Assembly: GCA_002722525.1 (NCBI GenBank)
Contig: PBMJ01000039.1
Span: 1-20,371 of the forward strand
DNA: 20,371 nucleotides
Direction: 5' to 3'
Source of the DNA: Acidimicrobiaceae bacterium
GTDB lineage: Bacteria; Actinomycetota; Acidimicrobiia; Acidimicrobiales; UBA8592
Part shown: positions 6,666 through 13,179 of the stretch, in pieces
Numbering within the stretch: position 1 is the first letter of the stretch
How the letters are laid out: the number at the start of each line of letters is the position of its first letter
The notes under the pieces: model-generated
The model's input: only the letters and a program-made list of their open reading frames with translations
Databases searched by the model: none
What the model was told of the DNA's origin: nothing
Position numbers and translations under genes: made by a program

Positions 6666-7253
6666 ATGAATATTGCAGGGAAGGGAGTTCTACTTCTTGG
6701 TGTTTTTGTCGCTATCGGTATCATCGTCCTAAGTGAAGGTTTCAGTGATACTTCACAAAACAGCGATTCTCTTCCAGTAATTCAGAGCGCTGAGGAGTCA
6801 AATGAGCCATCAAATACGTCTGAAGAAGAGAATTCTGTTGAGGAAGAGGAAGTAGCAGCCGAAGAAGCTACCACTGAGCAAAGTAGTACTCCAGTTCAGA
6901 GTGAACCCGTTCCGAGTAGTGAGTCTGTCCTTCACCCTCCTGCAGAAGTCAGAGTCCTTGTTGCTAATGGAACAGAAATTTCCGGAGCTGCCGGGGCAAT
7001 TCGAGAAGTATTGATTTCTGATCAAGGCTATAACGGTTTACCAGCCGTAAATGCGGCAACTGAAGAGGTGCCGGACTTCTCTTTTGTATATTATGCGAAC
7101 GGCTATGAACTCGATGCCAGAAATGTTGGTCTAATAATTGGAGTTGATTCTGCAAACGTTCTTCCAATGCCAGCGGCACTCCCCGTCGGAGATCTAGCTG
7201 AAGCCAATGTTCTGGTCCTTTTAGGGTCTGACCTGTATCCACCTGAAGAGTGA
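6666..7253 (+). CDS. LytR_C-domain membrane protein, VirR-like
   Basis: 195 residues. A membrane helix near the N-terminus (about 7-24, GVLLLGVFVAIGIIVL) is followed by a long acidic, low-complexity Ser/Glu linker (about 28-90, with EEEEVAAEEATTE). A LytR C-terminal domain fills about 94-190 (EVRVLVANGTEISGAAG, then the NVGLIIGVDSANV and ANVLVLLGSDL strands). This is a single-pass protein with its domain outside, in the cell envelope. Its place after the DUF3263 gene matches Rv0430-Rv0431 of M. tuberculosis. Rv0431 (VirR) controls membrane-vesicle release, but that role here is only inferred. The start chosen is the ATG at 6666, because AGGAG at 6652-6656 is 9 bases upstream; the ATG at 6657 would abut that Shine-Dalgarno. 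It is followed after 15 bp by the glycerate kinase gene, probably in one operon. Confidence 0.85.
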   Translation: MNIAGKGVLLLGVFVAIGIIVLSEGFSDTSQNSDSLPVIQSAEESNEPSNTSEEENSVEEEEVAAEEATTEQSSTPVQSEPVPSSESVLHPPAEVRVLVANGTEISGAAGAIREVLISDQGYNGLPAVNAATEEVPDFSFVYYANGYELDARNVGLIIGVDSANVLPMPAALPVGDLAEANVLVLLGSDLYPPEE

Positions 7254-7268
7254 TCCTGGAGGCCTCTT

Positions 7269-8264
7269 ATGAGGATTCTTGTTGCTCCAGATAAATTCAA
7301 AGGAACTGTATCAGCGCAGACTGTAGCTGAATCTATTAGAGCTGCACTTAGCGCCGACCATGAAGTCTTTATCCAACCCCTTGCTGATGGGGGAGAAGGA
7401 ACAATTGAGGCATTTGGAGGGTCGAATCGGACCGACGTTGTCTCAGGTCCTCTTAATAGCCCAGTTAGCGCCCAGTGGAGACTCCATGGAGATACGGCAA
7501 TTATTGAAATGGCTGAGGCATCAGGACTTACATTAGCCGGAGGGTTGGAAGACAATGACCCCATAGCTGCATCCACTATCGGCACCGGTCAGCTTATTGC
7601 CATAGCGATTGAGAGAGGAGCAAGAAATATCATTGTTGGGGCAGGCGGCTCAGCAACTACCGATGGCGGTTTAGGGGCTCTCGAAGCTTTATACCCTTTG
7701 GAGAGACTTCGCGAAGTATCAATAACCGTTGCATGCGATGTTGCAACTCGATTTGTCGAAGCTGCAGAAACCTTTGGGCCTCAAAAAGGTGCATCCCCAT
7801 CTCAAGTTCGGTTCCTCAAACGTCGTCTAGAGAGAGTTGGGCAAATCTATCTGGAAGAGCGAGGAGTAAATGTACTACAGATGGAAATGGCTGGAGCAGC
7901 TGGAGGTTTGGCCGGGGGTCTAGCATCCGTTGGCGCATCTTTGGTAAACGGGTTTAACGCTGTTTCTGAGGAGGTAGAGCTTTTGGACTTAATAGAAAAC
8001 GTTGATCTGGTTATTACTGGGGAGGGGAATGTAGATAAATCAAGTTTCGAAGGCAAAGTTGTCGGCGGCGTATTGAAACTCGCAGATGAAACGAAAACCC
8101 ATGCAATAGTAATAGCGGGAAACTTTGAAGAATCGCTTTCCTACTCTGCCCCAATATATGGGCTTACGAATGAAGTAGGTACTGAATCTGCATTTTCCCA
8201 AACTCAAAAATCCCTTGAGTACGTCGCGAAGTTGGCCGTCTCCAACTGGGAAAAAGCCAGATAA
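7269..8264 (+). CDS. glxK: Glycerate kinase, type 1 (GlxK/GarK family)
   Basis: 331 residues, shorter than the usual 370-380. It phosphorylates D-glycerate (to 2- or 3-phosphoglycerate depending on the enzyme) in the cytoplasm, linking glyoxylate or glycerate use to glycolysis. Family blocks in order: MRILVAPDKFKGTVSA at the N-terminus, QPLADGGEGTIEAFGG, MAEASGL, STIGTGQLI with VGAGGSATTDGGLGALEAL, ACDVATRF, FGPQKGAS, AGAAGGLAGGL and DLVITGEGNVDKSSFEGKVVGGV. The usual VITGEGRLD is VITGEGNVD here. All core motifs remain, so the short length reflects trimmed loops and not truncation. Shine-Dalgarno TGGAGG lies just upstream of the ATG. The spacing of 15 bp after virR and 26 bp before folB suggests one operon. 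The product position (2 or 3) cannot be told from the sequence. Confidence 0.92.
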   Translation: MRILVAPDKFKGTVSAQTVAESIRAALSADHEVFIQPLADGGEGTIEAFGGSNRTDVVSGPLNSPVSAQWRLHGDTAIIEMAEASGLTLAGGLEDNDPIAASTIGTGQLIAIAIERGARNIIVGAGGSATTDGGLGALEALYPLERLREVSITVACDVATRFVEAAETFGPQKGASPSQVRFLKRRLERVGQIYLEERGVNVLQMEMAGAAGGLAGGLASVGASLVNGFNAVSEEVELLDLIENVDLVITGEGNVDKSSFEGKVVGGVLKLADETKTHAIVIAGNFEESLSYSAPIYGLTNEVGTESAFSQTQKSLEYVAKLAVSNWEKAR

Positions 8265-8290
8265 CATACAATCAAGATGGTGAGGTACGT

Positions 8291-8656
8291 ATGACTGATC
8301 GAATAGAGCTAAAGGGTATTAGAGCCTTAGGAACAATAGGTGTATTACCCGAAGAGCAGGAACGTGCTCAACCATTTGAAGTAGATATAACCATTGAAAG
8401 TAACTTATCGACATCCGGACAGACCGACTCTCTGCTTGACACAGTAAATTATGCAGAGGTTACTGAAACTATTGTTTCTATTATCAGTAACGAAAAACAC
8501 CTCCTACTTGAACGAGTTGCGGAGCGGATAGCGGAAGAAACCCTGAAAATCAATTTGGTTGATGCTGTTAATATCACCATTAAAAAATTACGTCCTCCTG
8601 TCCCGCATCATCTTGAGTACTCAGCTGTAACAATTCGACGTGAGTGCAATCGCTGA
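8291..8656 (+). CDS. folB: Dihydroneopterin aldolase
   Basis: 121 residues, normal length. It cleaves 7,8-dihydroneopterin to 6-hydroxymethyl-dihydropterin and glycolaldehyde in folate synthesis and forms a ring-shaped oligomer. Matching blocks are IELKGIRALGTIGVLPEEQ (catalytic-site Glu at 21/22), QPFEVDITIE, DSLLDTVNYAEV, LLLERVAERIAEE (Glu74, pterin anchoring) and ITIKKLRPPVP (conserved Lys near 98). A GGTGAGG Shine-Dalgarno lies about 6 bases before the ATG. It is the last gene of the DUF3263-virR-glxK-folB run and is convergent with a folP-like gene 34 bp away. The other folate genes (folE, folK) are not in the window. Confidence 0.93.
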   Translation: MTDRIELKGIRALGTIGVLPEEQERAQPFEVDITIESNLSTSGQTDSLLDTVNYAEVTETIVSIISNEKHLLLERVAERIAEETLKINLVDAVNITIKKLRPPVPHHLEYSAVTIRRECNR

Positions 8657-8690
8657 TCGGGTAATCGAGTTGATCTGAAGTAGCGTACGT

Positions 8691-9443
8691 TTATTTCTCT
8701 AAAATTTTCTTGCTGGCATCAAGAACCTGTTTAGGAACATGGGTTCGGCCGTAGTCAAATCCAACCTCTAAGAGAATATCGAGCAACTCTTTCCTACCAT
8801 CTTCCATTTTCCATGGCAAAGCAATATAAATTGGCAGCTCAAAGACACGAAGCCGCTCAAGCTTTCGATAGATTCTCTCTTGAAATTTGAACCGCTCTTC
8901 CCACGCCCAATCAGCAGGTCCAAATCCAGTTCCAGGGTCCAGAATTAGCTGGTCTTTTTTAATTCCAGATTTCTCAAGTTTTTCTAACGTCGTTTCAAAC
9001 CAAGGAAGAATAGTTTCTAACGGATCTCCATTAATGAATTCTAAACTTTTAGGATCGTCTCCATTTAAAAAAGGAAGTACCACTGGGACTTCCGTATCAG
9101 CTGCAAGATCAATCATCGATGGATTTTGAAGGCCATCAGATGCATTCATAAAGTTTGCTCCAGCGTCAAGAGCTCTTTTCATAATTTCCGGGTTCCAAGT
9201 ATCAATTGAGAGCTCAATATCTAAAGCTGATATCGCTTCAATTTTTCCTTCTAGTCGTCCCCACTCCTCATCTGTGTTTATTCGGTCAGCGTATTGGGTT
9301 GATCCTGCTGCTCCTAAATCAATACCTACGCATCCCTGCTGTATCAATTCCTTTGCCCGTGAAAGAGCATCCTCAGTAGTTAGAGCTATTGAAAAATCAG
9401 CTAAAGAGTCATGAGAAGCGTTAATGACGCCATGAAGTTTCAC
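8691..9443 (-). CDS. Divergent dihydropteroate-synthase-like (pterin-binding) protein
   Basis: 250 residues from the GTG at 9443 (MKLHGVINASHDS); a GTG at 9452 would add three residues. It is a TIM-barrel protein of the DHPS/pterin-binding family, which normally condenses dihydropterin diphosphate with p-aminobenzoate. Retained are Asn8 of the N-x-TPDS loop, the IDT aspartate (about 81), the MNAS asparagine (about 100), DPGTGFG (Asp near 169), a lysine in PWK (about 212) and RTH (about 233-235). Changed are loop 1, NASHDS in place of NVTPDS, and loop 2, GSTQYAD in place of ESTRPG, which loses the arginine. The gene may be a working but divergent FolP or a FolP2-like paralogue. FolB next door favours a pterin role. 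The start at 9443 is preceded by TACGGT-N7 and by GGTGGG, whereas 9452 has neither. Confidence 0.75.
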   Translation of the reverse strand: MKLHGVINASHDSLADFSIALTTEDALSRAKELIQQGCVGIDLGAAGSTQYADRINTDEEWGRLEGKIEAISALDIELSIDTWNPEIMKRALDAGANFMNASDGLQNPSMIDLAADTEVPVVLPFLNGDDPKSLEFINGDPLETILPWFETTLEKLEKSGIKKDQLILDPGTGFGPADWAWEERFKFQERIYRKLERLRVFELPIYIALPWKMEDGRKELLDILLEVGFDYGRTHVPKQVLDASKKILEK

Positions 9444-9477
9444 TTCGCCCACCGTAGAGGCCTATCGACCCAGTTGC

Positions 9478-9505
9478 ACCCTATTTTTGGGACTGGCTGG
9501 AACAA
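9478..9505 (-). promoter_or_regulatory. Putative promoter of the folP-like gene
   Basis: On the minus strand TTGTTC (from 9505 down) and TAGGGT (9483-9478) are 16 bp apart. The -35 is supplied by the proximal copy of the tandem repeat, and the distal copy offers a second TTGTTC 23 bp further upstream. Transcription would start near 9471, about 28 bases before the GTG at 9443. Confidence 0.3.
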
Positions 9506-9528
9506 TTTTTTGGGACTGGCTGGAACAA
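9484..9528. repeat. Two-copy tandem repeat (period 23 bp) in the folP-like/cysO divergent region
   Basis: The unit, five T followed by GGGACTGGCTGGAACAA, occurs at 9484-9505 and again at 9507-9528, identical over 22 bases. It lies between two divergent starts. It may be a recent duplication of a regulator site or of the -35 element of the minus-strand gene. No third copy is visible in the window. Confidence 0.85.
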
Positions 9529-9574
9529 TAATTAAAAATTGAAATTTATCTGGAGCAAATATAGCGAATTCCGA

Positions 9575-9580
9575 TAAATT
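9575..9580 (+). promoter_or_regulatory. Putative -10 (TAAATT) of a leaderless promoter
   Basis: TAAATT fits TANNNT and lies exactly 6 bases before the ATG at 9587. No Shine-Dalgarno precedes that start. No clear -35 was found. Confidence 0.4.
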
Positions 9581-9586
9581 CACATT

Positions 9587-9865
9587 ATGGCTGTAACCAT
9601 CCGTATTCCAACGACCTTACGTATTTTGACTTCCGGTGAAGCTGAAGTAAGTGCTAAAGAAGGAACAATTTCTCAGATTATTGACGAGATTTGTGAAAAT
9701 TACCCCGATTTTCAAGGAAGACTTATTGATGAAGACGGAAATCTTCTGCGATTTGTCAATATGTATCTAGAAGATGAGGATGTCCGGTTTCTTCAAGGAT
9801 TAGAGACATCAGTAATAGATGGGCAAACGATTTCAATTATTCCCGCTGTCGCAGGTGGTCGATAG
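9587..9865 (+). CDS. CysO/MoaD-family ubiquitin-like sulfur carrier protein
   Basis: 92 residues. The sequence follows mycobacterial CysO closely as I remember it (VTIRIPTTLR near the start, LLRFVNMYLEDEDVRF in the middle, TISIIPAVAGG at the end). CysO carries a C-terminal thiocarboxylate used by CysM to make cysteine, after which the JAMM peptidase Mec releases the product. The alternative is a MoaD role in molybdopterin synthesis; FVNIYVNDEDVRF and ILPAVAGG favour CysO. The protein ends GGR, one residue past the reactive diglycine, so removal of Arg92 would be needed before activation. Neither cysM nor mec is next to it; groEL follows. The start lacks a Shine-Dalgarno and is probably leaderless. 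It is divergent from the folP-like gene. Confidence 0.87.
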   Translation: MAVTIRIPTTLRILTSGEAEVSAKEGTISQIIDEICENYPDFQGRLIDEDGNLLRFVNMYLEDEDVRFLQGLETSVIDGQTISIIPAVAGGR

Positions 9866-9950
9866 TCCATATTTCGGAAAGATCTTTTTCTAGGAAGTCG
9901 GAATCATTTCCGAGTTTCAGTACCATTACTAACGCTTAAATCATTTTCCT

Positions 9951-9978
9951 TAATGATCAAATGAAAATAATGATCAAA
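9951..9978. repeat. Two direct copies of TAATGATCAAA upstream of groEL
   Basis: Identical 11-mers at 9951-9961 and 9968-9978, with a start-to-start distance of 17 bp. Each contains the palindrome TGATCA. They lie just upstream of the candidate groEL promoter. Neither the CIRCE (HrcA) nor the HAIR (HspR) element is present in this gap, so this pair is a candidate binding site for another regulator. Confidence 0.5.
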
Positions 9979-9979
9979 A

Positions 9980-10006
9980 GGGAATAAAATTTATAAGTAT
10001 TTTGTT
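9980..10006 (+). promoter_or_regulatory. Putative stress-sigma (SigH/SigR-type) promoter of groEL
   Basis: GGGAAT (9980-9985), 18 bases, then GTT (10004-10006) fits the actinobacterial SigH/SigR pattern GGAAT-N18/19-GTT. Transcription would begin near 10013-10016 and give a leader of about 25 bases with an AGGAGAT Shine-Dalgarno at 10027-10033. A housekeeping -10 such as TATATT (10009-10014) is an alternative, but it has no matching -35. Confidence 0.35.
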
Positions 10007-10038
10007 CATATATTAAGAAGCCAAACAGGAGATATTCA

Positions 10039-11661
10039 ATGGCAAAGATCATTTCATTTGACGAAGAAGCTCGACGTGGGCTTGAAGCTGGGATGAATAC
10101 CCTTGCAGATGCAGTAAGAGTAACCCTTGGCCCCAAAGGCCGTAATGTTGTACTCGACAAAAAATGGGGGGCACCAACAATCACAAATGACGGTGTTTCT
10201 ATTGCAAAAGAAATTGACCTCGAAGACCCTTATGAAAGGATCGGCGCTGAACTCGTAAAGGAAGTTGCTAAAAAAACTGATGATGTTGCTGGAGATGGAA
10301 CCACAACGGCAACGGTTTTAGCTTGGTCGATGGTTCGCGAAGGACTCCGTAATGTTGCTGCGGGCGCTAATCCGATGTCACTTAAAAAAGGAATCGAAGC
10401 TGGTGTTGTTTCTGCAGTCGAATCTATTAGGGGTCAATCACAGGATGTTTCTTCTAATAAAGAACAGATAGCTAACGTTGCTGCGATTTCAGCAGCAGAT
10501 ACTGAAATTGGCGCAAAGATCAGTGAAGCAATTGACAAAGTTGGAAAAGACGGAGTTATCACAGTCGAAGAATCTCAAACTTTCGGAATGGATCTCGACT
10601 TTGTCGAAGGTATGCGTTTTGACAAAGGTTACATCTCCCCGTATTTCGTTACTGACCCCGAACGCATGGAAGCGGTGTTGGAAGATCCTTATCTTCTTTT
10701 TATTGGTTCTAAGATCTCTGCAGTTCGAGATATCGTCCCCGTTCTCGAAAAAGTAATGCAATCTGGAAAGCCACTTTTGATAATTGCCGAAGACGTCGAA
10801 GGGGAAGCTCTAGCTACGCTCGTAGTGAACAAGATTCGAGGAACGTTTACCTCAGTAAGTGTCAAAGCTCCCGGATTTGGCGATCGACGAAAAGCTATGT
10901 TGCAAGATATGGCTATTTTAACAGGCGGACAGGTCATCAGCGAAGAAGTTGGACTTAAACTCGAATCGGTTTCCCTGGATTTACTCGGTCAAGCTCGCAA
11001 AGTAGTAATAACAAAAGATGAGACCACGATCATTGAAGGTTCAGGAGATCGAGAAGATGTTGATGGGCGAATTGCTCAGATTAAAGCAGAAATTGAAAAC
11101 ACTGATTCCGATTATGACAGAGAAAAACTACAAGAGCGCTTAGCGAAACTCTCAGGGGGCGTAGCTATTTTGAAAGTAGGCGCAGCTACGGAAGTTGAAC
11201 TTAAAGAAAAAAAACACCGTATTGAAGATGCTGTATCAACTACAAAGGCCGCTATAGAAGAGGGTGTCGTTGCTGGAGGCGGGGTAACGCTACTTCGTGC
11301 CCAAACAGAAGTCTTAAAAACAATGGAGGGTATTGATAATCACGACGAAGCAACGGGTGCTCGTCTAGTAGCTAAAGCTTTAGAAGCTCCTCTTAATCAA
11401 ATTGCGATTAACGCCGGTCTAGAAGGTGGGGTCATTGTCGAGAAAGTGCGAAACCTTAAAGGAGCAAATGGGCTCAACGCATCTAGCGGAGATTATGAAG
11501 ATTTAGTCAAGGCTGGAATTATTGATGCAGCGAAGGTAACCCGATCAGCACTACAAAATGCTGGGTCAATTGCAGCACTGTTCTTAACAACGGAAGCAGT
11601 AATCGCTGATGGGCCTGAAGAGGGTGGGCCCCTCGCTGGTATGCCAGATATGGATTTTTAA
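10039..11661 (+). CDS. groEL: 60-kDa chaperonin GroEL
   Basis: 540 residues, full length. It folds proteins in the cytoplasm as a 14-mer with GroES. Family marks are the N-terminus MAKIISFDEEARRGLEAGMN, TLGPKGRNVVLD, NDGVSIAKEIDLEDP, the ATPase loop GDGTTT at 85-90 (catalytic Asp86), VKAPGFGDRRKAML and GVVAGGGVTLLRA near 409. The C-terminus reads GGPLAGMPDMDF, with no GGM repeats. No groES lies beside it, as in mycobacterial groEL2. In M. tuberculosis groEL2 lies a few genes from Rv0430-Rv0431, and both occur in this window. The Shine-Dalgarno AGGAG lies at a good distance before the ATG. The 173-bp upstream gap has no CIRCE but holds a direct repeat and a SigH-like promoter. Confidence 0.97.
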   Translation: MAKIISFDEEARRGLEAGMNTLADAVRVTLGPKGRNVVLDKKWGAPTITNDGVSIAKEIDLEDPYERIGAELVKEVAKKTDDVAGDGTTTATVLAWSMVREGLRNVAAGANPMSLKKGIEAGVVSAVESIRGQSQDVSSNKEQIANVAAISAADTEIGAKISEAIDKVGKDGVITVEESQTFGMDLDFVEGMRFDKGYISPYFVTDPERMEAVLEDPYLLFIGSKISAVRDIVPVLEKVMQSGKPLLIIAEDVEGEALATLVVNKIRGTFTSVSVKAPGFGDRRKAMLQDMAILTGGQVISEEVGLKLESVSLDLLGQARKVVITKDETTIIEGSGDREDVDGRIAQIKAEIENTDSDYDREKLQERLAKLSGGVAILKVGAATEVELKEKKHRIEDAVSTTKAAIEEGVVAGGGVTLLRAQTEVLKTMEGIDNHDEATGARLVAKALEAPLNQIAINAGLEGGVIVEKVRNLKGANGLNASSGDYEDLVKAGIIDAAKVTRSALQNAGSIAALFLTTEAVIADGPEEGGPLAGMPDMDF

Positions 11662-11709
11662 GAGATCTATATCTCAATAGGTAATTGAACCGGTACGAAG
11701 TTTCTACCC

Positions 11710-11715
11710 TAGACT
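11710..11715 (+). promoter_or_regulatory. Putative -10 (TAGACT) of a leaderless promoter for chdC
   Basis: TAGACT ends exactly 6 bases before the ATG at 11722, with no Shine-Dalgarno. TTGAAC at 11685-11690 is a fair -35 with a 19-bp spacer. The same hexamer precedes tRNA-Thr. Confidence 0.5.
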
Positions 11716-11721
11716 TTAAAC

Positions 11722-12414
11722 ATGGAAAGCAACTCTCTCCGAACAGCTGAAGGTTTAGGCGTGCTGCACCTTTTTTGTAGAATACCGGAACAGCTGTTCC
11801 ACAATAAAAAGGGTAAATTGGTTCAGGCGATTGAAACGGCAAAAGCGTCTTCGATGCAAGTAGTAACCGTATCCATTCTTGGTCATAAGGCAGATATTGC
11901 TTTTATGGTATTAAGTAACGATTGGGTGCAGTTACGATCTTTCCAAACTGATGTTGCTGCATCAGGTTTAGAAATTGTAGATTCCTACGTTTCCTTAACC
12001 GAAATTTCTGAATACGCCCAAGGTGTTCCAGAAGAGATGCGAAACGCAAGGCTTTACCCTGAATTACCTCCTGAGGATAAGAAAGCATGGTGCTTTTATC
12101 CGATGTCTAAGCGAAGAAACCCAAGTCAGAATTGGTTTACATTACCTTTTGAAAGAAGAAAAGAACTCATGTACGAACATGGTGCTTCCGGCAGGAAATT
12201 TAGCGGAAGGGTTCTTCAGGTCATCACCGGATCAACTGGGATAGATAATTACGAGTGGGGGGTCACCTTATTTTGTGTTCACCCTGACGATCTCAAAGAT
12301 GTCGTATACACCATGCGCTTTGATGAAGCATCTGCAGAATACGCAGAATTCGGCCCGTTCTACTCAGGCTATGTAATACCCATAGAAAATTTGTTTCACG
12401 AGTATATGAATTGA
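11722..12414 (+). CDS. chdC: Coproheme decarboxylase (ChdC/HemQ, chlorite-dismutase family)
   Basis: 230 residues. It converts coproheme to haem b, the last step of the coproporphyrin-dependent pathway of Gram-positive bacteria, in the cytoplasm. The family core is clear: CFYPMSKRRN with Tyr126 (the tyrosine shown to be catalytic in Firmicutes enzymes), NWFTLPFERRKELM, EHGASGR with His153 as the likely proximal haem ligand, ITGSTGIDNYEWGVTLF and VVYTMRFDEASAEYAEFGPFYSG. The YPMSKRR motif is the Firmicutes form. Typical actinobacterial ChdC (as I recall, YPFVRSY-W, with a distal catalytic His about 17 residues earlier) differs, and here that position is in NARLYPEL with no His. The start is preceded by TAGACT-N6 and no Shine-Dalgarno. 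The gene is convergent with livF, 24 bp away. No other haem gene is in the window. Confidence 0.92.
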   Translation: MESNSLRTAEGLGVLHLFCRIPEQLFHNKKGKLVQAIETAKASSMQVVTVSILGHKADIAFMVLSNDWVQLRSFQTDVAASGLEIVDSYVSLTEISEYAQGVPEEMRNARLYPELPPEDKKAWCFYPMSKRRNPSQNWFTLPFERRKELMYEHGASGRKFSGRVLQVITGSTGIDNYEWGVTLFCVHPDDLKDVVYTMRFDEASAEYAEFGPFYSGYVIPIENLFHEYMN

Positions 12415-12438
12415 CCTTTCTAGAAGTCAACTAATTTT

Positions 12439-13179
12439 CTACTGAGCCAAGGTCCCTAGATAGAGTTTGATGACGTTTTCGTCGTTAAGGAGATTTTCTC
12501 CGGTGCCGTCGTACGCATTCTTTCCCTGATCCAAGACATAACCCCTATCACTGATCTTGAGACATCTGGTAGCGTTCTGCTCAACCATCACAATAGAGAC
12601 TCCGGTCTCATTAATTGATGTCACGTTTTCAAATACTTCCACCTGCAATGCTGGAGACAAACCCGCAGAAGGTTCATCAAGAAGAAGCACGGTCGGCTGC
12701 ATCATCAGAGCTCTTCCCATGGCAAGCATTTGCCGCTCACCACCTGAAAGAAGTCCAGCACGTTGCCGGATTCTCTCTCCAAGTCTTGGGAAAAGGTCAG
12801 CAATTTCCTGAATTCTCTCTTCAACTTGGTTCTTAGGAAGTTGGTATGCACCCATTTCAAGATTTTCGGACACTGTTAAGGAAGGGAAAACGTTTTCTGT
12901 CTGTGGAACAAAACCAACCCCCTTTTCAACAAGCTGGTGTGCTGGAAGATTTGTTATCTCTTCCCCCATCAGTTCGACAACACCACTTCTCACTTCAACA
13001 AGCCCGAACATGCTTTTAACTAAAGTTGACTTCCCCGCTCCATTAGGGCCGATAATTCCAACCAATTCACCCTTAAGAAGTTCAAAATTGCAACCAGTCA
13101 AAATATCAACACCTGGAAGATATCCAGCCACAAGATCCTTTGAAGAAAGAACTACTTCCCGATTGCTGCCATTAGACAT
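12439..13179 (-). CDS. livF: Branched-chain amino-acid-type ABC transporter ATP-binding protein LivF
   Basis: 246 residues from the ATG at 13179. An AGAGGAG Shine-Dalgarno lies 7 bases upstream; a longer frame to 13209 has no such support. It is one of the two ATPases that drive a HAAT-family importer at the inner face of the membrane. Walker A GPNGAGKS is at 44-51, the Q-loop region FVPQTENVFPSLTV at 90-103 (the usual LivF form), signature LSGGE at 144-148 and Walker B LLLDEPSAGLSP from 165. It is short and lacks the insert of LivG, which marks it as LivF. It overlaps livG by 8 bases and is the last gene of the operon. The operon could also serve amides or urea; the substrate is not shown by the ATPases. 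Confidence 0.93.
   Translation of the reverse strand: MSNGSNREVVLSSKDLVAGYLPGVDILTGCNFELLKGELVGIIGPNGAGKSTLVKSMFGLVEVRSGVVELMGEEITNLPAHQLVEKGVGFVPQTENVFPSLTVSENLEMGAYQLPKNQVEERIQEIADLFPRLGERIRQRAGLLSGGERQMLAMGRALMMQPTVLLLDEPSAGLSPALQVEVFENVTSINETGVSIVMVEQNATRCLKISDRGYVLDQGKNAYDGTGENLLNDENVIKLYLGTLAQ

Noticed and set aside
9898..9913. Stem TCGGAA-TCAT-TTCCGA as a terminator after cysO
   Set aside because: Only 6 bp with no T-run; too weak to call.
9866..10038. CIRCE or HAIR operator before groEL
   Set aside because: Looked for TTAGCACTC/GAGTGCTAA and CTTGAGT/ACTCAAG; neither is present.
12415..12438. Terminator between the convergent chdC and livF genes
   Set aside because: Only a 5-bp TAGAA/TTCTA pairing across the gap; no GC-rich stem.
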